A program made the translations under genes and the position numbers. Below are positions 1 to 5,130 of a stretch of 8,342 bases of DNA, piece by piece. Positions within the stretch are counted from its first letter, which is position 1, and every line of letters starts with the position of its first letter. The DNA lies in contig JAJYKG010000088.1 of assembly GCA_021788795.1 (NCBI GenBank), positions 1 to 8,342 of the forward strand, read 5' to 3'. The notes beneath the pieces were generated by a model. The model was not told where the DNA came from. It worked only from the letters and a program-made list of their open reading frames with translations, and made no database searches. The stretch comes from Thermoplasmata archaeon. Lineage in GTDB: Archaea; Thermoplasmatota; Thermoplasmata; RBG-16-68-12.

Positions 1-111
1 CTCGAGGACGTGCTTGGCCAGTTCCGGCAGATTCGATCGCAGGTGGTAGTACCGCCCGGGGGCGATGAGGTCCGTGGAGATGTTGTCCCCGAACTTCCAG
101 GCGCGCCCCAT
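1..111 (-). CDS. leuD: 3-isopropylmalate dehydratase / homoaconitase small subunit, N-terminal part
   Basis: Only the first 37 residues are in the window; the gene runs off its left edge. They begin MGRAWKFGDNISTDLIAPGR, the N-terminus of the swivel-domain small subunit of the isopropylmalate isomerase family, in which the GDNIxTD segment is conserved. The subunit joins the iron-sulfur large subunit to form the hydro-lyase that isomerises 2-isopropylmalate to 3-isopropylmalate in leucine synthesis, or homocitrate to homoisocitrate in homoaconitase versions. The ATG overlaps the stop of the large-subunit gene by one base (TGATG), so translation is probably coupled. The loop after PGR reads YYHLRSN. 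In methanogen enzymes this loop helps set substrate choice, and the Arg here leaves the substrate open. Family assignment is firm; leucine pathway versus a related acid is not. Confidence 0.88.
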   Translation of the reverse strand, partial: MGRAWKFGDNISTDLIAPGRYYHLRSNLPELAKHVLE

Positions 112-1373
112 CACTTCACCTCCCGCGGGTCCGTGATGACGCCGTAGATGGCCGTGGCCGCGGCGGTGGCGGGGGACGCGAGGTACGTGAACGCCGCCGG
201 GTTCCCCATCCGCCCGACGTAGTTCCGGTTCGTCGTGGACAGGACCTTCTCGCCGTCCCCCGGGATGCCCAGATGGACCCCCGGACAGGCGCCGCAGCCG
301 GGCGAGTTGATCGTCGCGCCCGCGTCGAGGAGGATGTCGAAGAGGCCCTCCTTCATCGACCGCGTGTACGCCTCCTTCGAGGCCGGGACGACGATCAGGC
401 GGGTGCCCTGGGCGACCTTCTCGCCCTTCATGTAGTCGCAGAAGACCTGGATGTCCTCGTATCGCGCGTTCGTGCACGAGCCGAGGTAGACCTGTTGGAT
501 CGCGAGCCCCTTCACGCTCGGGTCCGTCACGGGGACGACGTTGTCCTCCTGCGGCGGTCGGGCGACCATGGGCTCGAGCTCGCCCGCGTCGTAGGGGTGC
601 ACGGACTCGTAGCGGGCGTCCGCGTCCGGCGCGACTTCCTTCCAGTCGCCCTCGCGGCCGTGCTCCTTCAGGTAGCGTCTCGTCTCCCGGTCGGACGGCT
701 GCGGCCCGCACTTGCCGCCGCCCTCGATCGCCATGTTCGAGAGGACCATGCGCTCCGTCATGGGCATAGAGGCCCAGGCGGACCCGCCCCATTCCATCGC
801 CTTGTACGTCGCGCCGTCCGTCTTGATGTCGCCGAGGACGCGGAGGATGAGGTCCTTCGAGTAGACGCCCTTCGAGAACTTCCCGCCCACGTCGAACTTG
901 AGCGTCTCCGGGACGCGCAACCAGGTCTTCCCGAGGGCGAGGGCGACGGCGACGTCCGTGGAGCCCATGCCCGTGGCGAAGGCGCCCATGGCGCCGCCCA
1001 TGACGGAGTGGCTGTCCGCGCCGATGACGACGTCCCAGGGCCGCACGTACTTCTCGAACGCGACCTGGTGGCACACGCCCTGCCCGACGTCGGACAGGAT
1101 CATGCCCGTCTTCGCGGCGAACTCGCGGATGTAGACGTGGTCGGTCGCGAGCTCGCGGCGCGGTGGCGGGCTTGAGTGGTCGATGAAGGCCACGGACCGC
1201 TTCGGGTTCGCGGCCTTGACCAGGTTCATCTGCTCCATCATCCGGAACGTCAGGGGTCCCGTGCCGTCCTGGACATAGGCCAGGTCGACCTTGGCGATCG
1301 TGATGTCGCCCGCACGGACAGGATGTCCCGAGGCTCGGGAGAGTACCTTCTCGACGATCGTTTGCCCCGGCAT
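111..1373 (-). CDS. leuC: 3-isopropylmalate dehydratase / homoaconitase large subunit
   Basis: A 420-residue aconitase-superfamily large subunit, the usual length for the archaeal two-subunit enzymes. It carries the [4Fe-4S] cluster that binds and dehydrates the hydroxy-acid substrate. The three cluster ligands are visible as Cys300 (GSCTN) and Cys360/Cys363 (GCGAC), spaced C-x59-C-x2-C. Other family motifs are DHVYIREFA (78-86), GVCHQ (99-103), GADSHS (118-123), FATGMGSTD (132-140) and STTNRNYVGRMG (379-390). The start is taken as the ATG at 1373, which has a GGTGG purine motif 5 bases upstream; an in-frame GTG at 1382 is possible. The small subunit follows with a one-base overlap, forming a two-gene operon. 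No other leucine genes lie in the window, so isopropylmalate, homocitrate or both remain possible substrates. Confidence 0.93.
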   Translation of the reverse strand: MPGQTIVEKVLSRASGHPVRAGDITIAKVDLAYVQDGTGPLTFRMMEQMNLVKAANPKRSVAFIDHSSPPPRRELATDHVYIREFAAKTGMILSDVGQGVCHQVAFEKYVRPWDVVIGADSHSVMGGAMGAFATGMGSTDVAVALALGKTWLRVPETLKFDVGGKFSKGVYSKDLILRVLGDIKTDGATYKAMEWGGSAWASMPMTERMVLSNMAIEGGGKCGPQPSDRETRRYLKEHGREGDWKEVAPDADARYESVHPYDAGELEPMVARPPQEDNVVPVTDPSVKGLAIQQVYLGSCTNARYEDIQVFCDYMKGEKVAQGTRLIVVPASKEAYTRSMKEGLFDILLDAGATINSPGCGACPGVHLGIPGDGEKVLSTTNRNYVGRMGNPAAFTYLASPATAAATAIYGVITDPREVK

Positions 1374-1415
1374 GCCTTCCACCGTCGTGGTGCGCCCTCT
1401 CTAAGACCCCTTGTG

Positions 1416-1425
1416 CTATTAAAAG
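1416..1425 (-). promoter_or_regulatory. TATA-like box of the leuC-leuD operon
   Basis: The minus strand reads CTTTTAATAG, the only AT-rich decamer in the 106-base gap between ctaB and leuC. An archaeal start site about 25 bases downstream would fall near 1395. That leaves a leader of about 20 bases containing the GGTGG motif ahead of the leuC ATG. The box suggests leuC-leuD is transcribed separately from ctaB. It was found by eye from position and composition only. Confidence 0.5.
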
Positions 1426-1479
1426 TCGAGGGTGGAGTCCGTCGAACCTGCGATCCGGTGCCGCGGATTTCGGCGAGGC

Positions 1480-2349
1480 TCACAGGCGTAGGGCGAGGGG
1501 AACGAGGGCGTCCGCCATCATCGCCACGAGGAGGAGGGCGAGGTAGATGCCCGAGAACTTGTAGCCCGTCCAGGCGTGTTCCAGCGTGGGTTCGCGGAGG
1601 AACTGCACGGACAGGTAGAGGAGGACGACGCCAAGAGCGACGGCGGCGACGAAGTACGTGTCATGGAACGCATCCGTGAAGAAGAAGGCGATGCTGGAGA
1701 CCGCGACGATGGCCGACGACAGCGCGATCGCGCGCGCGGACGTGGCCGTGTCCTTGACGGCCGGGAGCATGGGCAGCCCCGCGCGGCGATAGTCCTCGCG
1801 GCTGCGGAACGCCAGAGCCCAGAAGTGCGCGGGGGTCCAGAGGAACACGAGCAGGGCGATGAGGGCTGCGGGGAGGCTGATCGCGTTCGCCGCCGCGGCG
1901 GATCCCGCGAGGGCGGGGCAGGAGCCCGCGAACCCGCCAATCACGATGTTGCTGATGTGGGTCCGCTTGAGGCCCAGCGTGTACACGCCCACGTAGACCG
2001 CGAACCCGAGGCCAATCATCGCTGCGGTCAGGGGGTTGATCCAGACGTATGCGATCGTCAGCGAGAGGGCGGTCAGGACGACGCCGAAGATCAGGGCGCG
2101 CACGGCCGGGTCGATCCGCCCCGTCGGCAACGGCCGCTTCGAGGTGCGCCGCATGACCCCGTCGATGTCCCGGTCCACGTAGTGGTTCACCGCGCTCGAG
2201 CCGCTGCTCGCGAGCAGGCCCGCGAGCATGAGCAGGCCGAAGGCGACCGGGTTGATGTGCGGTCCGCTCGTGCCCACGTAGGCGGCGGCGGCTACGAGGA
2301 GGAGCAGCGCCGCGATGCGCAGCTTCATCAGTTGGACGTAGTCGCTCAC
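1480..2349 (-). CDS. ctaB: protoheme IX farnesyltransferase (heme O synthase)
   Basis: A UbiA-superfamily integral membrane prenyltransferase of about 289 residues, the normal size. It transfers a farnesyl group from farnesyl diphosphate to heme b, giving heme O for heme-copper oxidases or as precursor of heme A. The first Asp-rich motif is NHYVDRDID (55-63), followed by MRRTSKRPLP, the family signature. WTPAHFW (171-177) and EDYRRAGLPMLP (185-196) form the second conserved cytoplasmic loop. Eight to nine hydrophobic helices alternate with these loops. The start is uncertain: GTG at 2349 is preferred over TTG at 2355 by codon preference alone, since neither has a clear ribosome binding site. 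It lies about 40 bases after nth in the same direction. Its presence implies an aerobic respiratory chain. Confidence 0.93.
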   Translation of the reverse strand: MSDYVQLMKLRIAALLLLVAAAAYVGTSGPHINPVAFGLLMLAGLLASSGSSAVNHYVDRDIDGVMRRTSKRPLPTGRIDPAVRALIFGVVLTALSLTIAYVWINPLTAAMIGLGFAVYVGVYTLGLKRTHISNIVIGGFAGSCPALAGSAAAANAISLPAALIALLVFLWTPAHFWALAFRSREDYRRAGLPMLPAVKDTATSARAIALSSAIVAVSSIAFFFTDAFHDTYFVAAVALGVVLLYLSVQFLREPTLEHAWTGYKFSGIYLALLLVAMMADALVPLALRL

Positions 2350-2391
2350 GGACAAGGGCGGTCTCAGCTCGCGCCAAGCCCCTTGCGGTTC

Positions 2392-3087
2392 TTAACCCTT
2401 TGTTGCGCGTGCGGTCCGTTTTCCTTCTTTGCCGCGGCGGTGGAACCAGTCGCAGTCGCGGCGGACGGGGCACACCTCGCACCGCGGGTTCCGCGCCGTG
2501 CAGAGTTCGCGCCCGTGCGCGATGATCGCGAGGTGCCACGCCTTGCGTTTCGCCGGCGGCGTCCATGCCTCCAGCGTGGCGCGCGCGGCCTCATACCCGC
2601 CGCGGTCGACGAGACGCCAGCGTCGCGCGATGCGGGCGATGTGCGTGTCGACGGGGAACGTGGGATGGTCCCCCGCCATGGCGAGGACCACGTCCGCGGT
2701 CTTCGGCCCGACGCCGGGGAGGGCCAGGAGTTCCTCCCGCGCGCGTCCCGTCGGCAGACCGAGGACCCCCTCCAGACTCCCGCCCCACCGGTCCCGCACC
2801 TCGCACGCGACGCCGCGGATCCGCGGCGCCTTCTGCCTCGCGAGCCCGGAATGCCAGATGGCCCCTGCGATCGCCTCCTCGGAAGCGACGGCGAGCAGGT
2901 CCGGAGTCACGCCGCCGAACCGGCGGCGCAGTCCTTCGAGGCCCCGCCGCTCGTTCGCCACGGTCGTGCTCTGCGAGAGGATCGTGGACACGAGGACCTC
3001 GAAGGGCGTCAGGGCCCGGGACCAGTCGCGGAACGGGTGGCGGCGCTCGAGGATGCGCATCGTCCGCAGGAAGGCCCGGCGATCCAC
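2392..3087 (-). CDS. nth: endonuclease III (DNA glycosylase/AP lyase)
   Basis: A 231-residue base-excision repair enzyme that removes oxidised pyrimidines and cleaves the resulting abasic site. The helix-hairpin-helix is LPGVGPKTA (123-131), with Lys129 at the position of the catalytic Lys120 of the E. coli enzyme. Asp147 in VDTHI is the catalytic aspartate. The C-terminal [4Fe-4S] loop is intact: Cys196, Cys203, Cys206 and Cys212, spaced C-x6-C-x2-C-x5-C. A basic tail of about 18 residues follows the cluster. The GTG start at 3087 is chosen because GGAGA lies just upstream and a weak AT-rich patch lies about 27 bases upstream; the next option is ATG at 3060. The gene follows proline dehydrogenase by 39 bases and precedes ctaB by about 40. 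Assignment to the Nth branch rather than a MutY-like branch rests on LPGVGPKTA and overall length. Confidence 0.93.
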   Translation of the reverse strand: MDRRAFLRTMRILERRHPFRDWSRALTPFEVLVSTILSQSTTVANERRGLEGLRRRFGGVTPDLLAVASEEAIAGAIWHSGLARQKAPRIRGVACEVRDRWGGSLEGVLGLPTGRAREELLALPGVGPKTADVVLAMAGDHPTFPVDTHIARIARRWRLVDRGGYEAARATLEAWTPPAKRKAWHLAIIAHGRELCTARNPRCEVCPVRRDCDWFHRRGKEGKRTARATKG

Positions 3088-3109
3088 GCTCTCCGAACCA
3101 CCGCCCGCA

Positions 3110-3119
3110 GGAAAAGGGC
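3110..3119 (-). promoter_or_regulatory. possible weak TATA-like box before nth
   Basis: The minus strand reads GCCCTTTTCC here, centred about 27 bases before the nth GTG, the spacing expected for a near-leaderless archaeal transcript. It is the only T-rich patch in the 39-base gap after proline dehydrogenase. It is a poor TATA match, and nth could equally be read through from the upstream gene. Confidence 0.22.
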
Positions 3120-3126
3120 TGCGGTC

Positions 3127-3969
3127 TCAGCCGCTGATGAAGGAGCGGACCATCGTGAGGATGTTCCGCGGCCGCTCCCGGAGACGGCGCGTGAAGTAGG
3201 GCAGCCACGTCGGGCCATATGGGATGTACTCGGTGACCTGGTGGCCCTGGGACACGAGCTCCGCCTTCAGCGGATCCCGGACGCCCTGCAGCATGGCGAA
3301 CTCGAACGGGACGTCCGGATGCTGCTGGGACAGCTCGAGGGCGTGAGCGATCATCCGGCCATCGTGGCTCGCCACCGCGAAGTGCTTTCCGTTCGCGAAG
3401 AGCGTGTCCAGGTGCTGCAGGTACTCGCGGTCGATCTCCGCGCGGCTCGTGAACGCCACGTCCGGGGTCTCCTTATAGGCTCCCTTCACGAGTCGGATGC
3501 GCGCCCCCGCCGGCAGGAGCCGCTCGAGGTCCGCGCCCGTGCGGCGGATATTCGCCTGGAGGCACAGACCCACGCGGTCGTACCGCCGGGCGAGGTCCTC
3601 GTAGATCCAGATCGTATCCGCGACCGTCGATGCGGCCTCCATGTCCACCCAGAAGATGCGGCCCCAGGCCTTCGTCGCGTCCATCACGGGGACGATCTGG
3701 GACAGGGCGTACTCCTTGTCGATGAAGATGCCGAACTGGGTGGGCTTGATGCTCACGTCGCCGTCGACGTCCGCGGCCCTGAGCTTCGCGACGAGGCGCA
3801 GGTATTCCTGGACCGTCGCCTCGACGGGCGCCTTCTCGTGGTAGTGCTCTCCCAGATGGTTGACGAGGGCGTGGATGCCGCGGCGGTTCGCCTCGAGGGC
3901 GACCTGCACCGCGTCGTCCATGGTCTCCCCTGCGACCCACTGGTGGGCGAACCGGATGAGGAGCCCCAT
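3127..3969 (-). CDS. proline dehydrogenase (monofunctional, FAD-dependent)
   Basis: A 280-residue TIM-barrel flavoenzyme that oxidises L-proline to pyrroline-5-carboxylate and passes electrons to the respiratory quinone pool. Motifs in order are WVAGET (11-16), SIKPTQFG (73-80, with flavin-contacting Lys75), FWVDMEA (106-112, Asp109), CLQANIRRT (136-144), RLVKGAYKE (159-167), ASHDGR (200-205), FEFAMLQGVR (222-231) and YIPYG-x2-WLPY-x2-RR. Tyr258, Arg261 and Arg262 have the spacing of the substrate-binding Tyr552/Arg555/Arg556 of E. coli PutA. Start: ATG at 3969, about 29 bases from a TATA-like box and without a ribosome binding site, fits a leaderless transcript. The N-terminus is about 25 residues shorter than in many bacterial homologues. 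The frame stays open upstream to the stop of the preceding gene but has no ATG, GTG or TTG. No pyrroline-5-carboxylate dehydrogenase is seen nearby. Confidence 0.9.
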   Translation of the reverse strand: MGLLIRFAHQWVAGETMDDAVQVALEANRRGIHALVNHLGEHYHEKAPVEATVQEYLRLVAKLRAADVDGDVSIKPTQFGIFIDKEYALSQIVPVMDATKAWGRIFWVDMEAASTVADTIWIYEDLARRYDRVGLCLQANIRRTGADLERLLPAGARIRLVKGAYKETPDVAFTSRAEIDREYLQHLDTLFANGKHFAVASHDGRMIAHALELSQQHPDVPFEFAMLQGVRDPLKAELVSQGHQVTEYIPYGPTWLPYFTRRLRERPRNILTMVRSFISG

Positions 3970-3993
3970 GGGGGTGGGGATTTCCCGCCTTCG

Positions 3994-4002
3994 CTCAAAT
4001 AG
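3994..4002 (-). promoter_or_regulatory. TATA-like box of proline dehydrogenase
   Basis: The minus strand reads CTATTTGAG, centred about 29 bases upstream of the ATG at 3969. The predicted start site then falls within a few bases of the ATG, which explains why no ribosome binding site is present: the sequence just before the ATG is a run of C residues. This supports the ATG at 3969 as the true start. Confidence 0.42.
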
Positions 4003-4029
4003 GTTCCGAATGGGCTGTGCGGTCGGCCT

Positions 4030-4494
4030 TCAGACGGGCTGGCCGCAAGAGATGCAGTACTTCGCTTCCTCGGGGTTGAGCCGGCCGCACGCGCGGCAGC
4101 GCACCTTGATGTTGCCCGCGGCGGCACTCATCTCCTCGCGGCCGCGCACGGTGTCTGCGGACGCGTTCGTGCCCGCGACGGCGCCGAAGAGGAGGAAGAG
4201 CCACCAGAGACGGACCATCCAGCCGCCGACGCCCGCGAGGACGCCGCCGAGGACGAAGAGCATCATCGCGCCGAAGAAGCCGCCGAAGAAGTTGGAGATG
4301 GAGAAGTTCGGGCTCAGGGCGTTGTTCAGGATTCCCGTGATGAAGCTGAACATGCCGTAGAGGATGATGAGGATACCCGCGATGAGGAGGATCGCGCCCA
4401 CGGCGAGGACGGTGACCGCTCCCCAGCCAAACGGCAGGGTGGGCGCGCTCCGGCGGTTCCGCGTGGCGGCGTAGGCGGCGAGGGGGAGAGCCAT
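4030..4494 (-). CDS. small membrane protein with C-terminal zinc ribbon
   Basis: A 154-residue protein of unrecognised function. Residues 24-53 form a hydrophobic helix. Residues 74-108 are hydrophobic and broken by Gly and a single Arg, probably a two-helix hairpin. A polar stretch, 109-130, leads to a double-knuckle zinc ribbon: Cys133-x2-Cys136-x10-Cys147-x2-Cys150, ending GQPV. Such ribbons at the end of small archaeal membrane proteins are common and usually face the cytoplasm, binding zinc for protein or nucleic-acid contacts; no partner is shown here. The ATG at 4494 is chosen because GGAG lies 10 bases upstream and a TATA-like box at 4556-4565 would start transcription about 40 bases before it. 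Longer readings would run into nikR. It sits between nikR and proline dehydrogenase without an obvious functional link. Confidence 0.75.
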   Translation of the reverse strand: MALPLAAYAATRNRRSAPTLPFGWGAVTVLAVGAILLIAGILIILYGMFSFITGILNNALSPNFSISNFFGGFFGAMMLFVLGGVLAGVGGWMVRLWWLFLLFGAVAGTNASADTVRGREEMSAAAGNIKVRCRACGRLNPEEAKYCISCGQPV

Positions 4495-4555
4495 GGTCGG
4501 GAAACTCCGGGCCCGTCCCGCGAGGACGGCGCCGGACGAGGGTCGGTCCGCCCCC

Positions 4556-4565
4556 TCATAAAAAC
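4556..4565 (-). promoter_or_regulatory. TATA-like box of the zinc-ribbon membrane protein gene
   Basis: The minus strand reads GTTTTTATGA, the most AT-rich decamer in the 110-base gap after nikR. Transcription would start near 4536, giving a leader of about 40 bases that holds a GGAG motif before the ATG at 4494. A perfect 10-bp palindrome, CCAGCGCTGG (4579-4588), lies about 14 bases further upstream, but nothing else supports a regulator there. Confidence 0.5.
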
Positions 4566-4604
4566 ATCGACCGCGTTCCCAGCGCTGGTACTGACGCTTG
4601 GGGG

Positions 4605-5012
4605 TCAGCGGAGGTCCGCGCGGGCCATGACCGTCTCCGCGAACAGGACGCCCTTCACGGTCCGCAGGCGGTCTGCCAGTTCGGCAACGCGCTTCGCGTC
4701 GCCCTCGACGATGAGGACTTCGAGGCACGTTTCCTCGCTCAGGTGGGTGTGGGCCGTGGCGCGGATTGTGCCGAGGAAGTCGTGCTGGCGGTGCAGGATG
4801 CGATGCGTGACCGCGCCGACGTCATGGCGGTAGACGATCGTGATCGTGCCGACGACGTCCCCGCCGGCGGCGACGCGCTGGCGCACGAGCCCCCTGCGGA
4901 TGAGTTCCCGCAGCGCCTCGGACCGGCTCGCGTAGCCCTTCTCGTGTACGAGGTCGTCGAGCTCCTTGAGCAGGGGTGCCTCCAACGACACGCCGATTCG
5001 TTCGACCGCCAT
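4605..5012 (-). CDS. nikR: nickel-responsive transcriptional regulator NikR
   Basis: A 135-residue ribbon-helix-helix repressor with a C-terminal ACT-like nickel-binding domain, the usual NikR length. The DNA-binding strand is RIGVSL (5-10), followed by two helices with the GYxSRSEALRELIR pattern (26-40). The four square-planar nickel ligands are all present: His77, His88, His90 and Cys96, matching His76, His87, His89 and Cys95 of E. coli NikR with a one-residue offset. When loaded with nickel, the tetramer binds a paired operator and represses nickel uptake. The ATG at 5012 has GGAG six bases upstream. It is divergent from a nickel/cobalt permease gene, and the shared spacer carries a matching inverted repeat, so repression of the permease is strongly suggested. 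A half-site in its own leader suggests it may also regulate itself. Confidence 0.96.
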   Translation of the reverse strand: MAVERIGVSLEAPLLKELDDLVHEKGYASRSEALRELIRRGLVRQRVAAGGDVVGTITIVYRHDVGAVTHRILHRQHDFLGTIRATAHTHLSEETCLEVLIVEGDAKRVAELADRLRTVKGVLFAETVMARADLR

Positions 5013-5018
5013 ACGCCA

Positions 5019-5023
5019 CTCCC
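5019..5023 (-). promoter_or_regulatory. ribosome binding site of nikR
   Basis: The minus strand reads GGGAG, its GGAG core placed six bases before the ATG at 5012. It is one of the clearest Shine-Dalgarno matches in the window. It fixes the nikR start and shows that its mRNA has a leader, unlike the leaderless-looking neighbours. Confidence 0.6.
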
Positions 5024-5034
5024 ATGGCGCGGAG

Positions 5035-5043
5035 GTGTTACGC
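5035..5043 (+). promoter_or_regulatory. NikR half-site in the nikR leader (candidate)
   Basis: GTGTTACGC, an exact copy of the left arm of the permease operator, starts 68 bp away from that arm (5035 against 5103) in the same orientation. No matching right arm lies at the expected distance. It sits 23-31 bases upstream of the nikR start, where bound protein would block transcription toward nikR. A single half-site could bind weakly or cooperate with the full site; autoregulation is an inference. Confidence 0.4.
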
Positions 5044-5086
5044 CTTCATGAACCCAGCGCCTCGCGGGCGCGGCTAGACGACAAAG

Positions 5087-5095
5087 CCTTATCTG
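5087..5095 (+). promoter_or_regulatory. TATA-like box of the nickel/cobalt permease gene
   Basis: CCTTATCTG is centred about 40 bases before the GTG at 5131. The predicted start of transcription, near 5116, lies inside the inverted repeat at 5103-5129. The same CCTTATC core precedes katG. Confidence 0.45.
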
Positions 5096-5102
5096 GAAGC
5101 CA

Positions 5103-5129
5103 GTGTTACGCGGTGCGTAGGCGTCACAC
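5103..5129 (+). promoter_or_regulatory. NikR operator in the permease promoter (27-bp inverted repeat)
   Basis: GTGTTACGC and GCGTCACAC are inverted arms separated by 9 bases, with 8 of 9 positions symmetric. Read as shorter arms this is GTGTTAC-N13-GTCACAC. From memory, the NikR motif predicted in metal-reducing deltaproteobacteria is GTGTTAC-N13/14-GTAACAC, which differs by one base. The site begins 8 bases after the TATA-like box, covers the predicted start of transcription and ends one base before the GTG start codon, so a bound repressor would block initiation. The right arm also forms a smaller perfect dyad, GTCACACTGTGAC (5123-5135), that includes the start codon. The adjacent divergent nikR makes NikR the natural ligand; binding is inferred. 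Confidence 0.75.
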
Positions 5130-5130
5130 T

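Noticed and set aside
273..1175. A 300-codon plus-strand frame opposite leuC.
   Set aside because: It is a shadow of the leuC gene, with Arg/Val/Asp/Leu-rich composition and no motif.
1576..4002. A very long open frame on the plus strand (808 codons) opposite ctaB, nth and proline dehydrogenase.
   Set aside because: It is antisense to three well-identified genes, its translation is dominated by Arg, Ala, Gly, Asp and Glu with no recognisable domain, and such frames are expected where third codon positions are almost all G or C.
3970..4494. Possible stop-codon readthrough joining the zinc-ribbon protein to proline dehydrogenase, as both are in one frame.
   Set aside because: The dehydrogenase has its own TATA-like box at leaderless spacing, and one in three neighbouring genes shares a frame by chance. 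No selenocysteine- or pyrrolysine-type context was seen.
4579..4588. Perfect palindrome CCAGCGCTGG upstream of the zinc-ribbon gene's TATA-like box.
   Set aside because: Ten-base GC-rich palindromes arise readily in this composition, and there is no second copy or neighbouring regulator to support it as an operator.
4966..5130. An N-terminal extension of the permease from an in-frame ATG at 4966.
   Set aside because: It would overlap nikR coding sequence and the promoter and operator. The extra residues have no resemblance to NiCoT proteins, which begin shortly before helix I.
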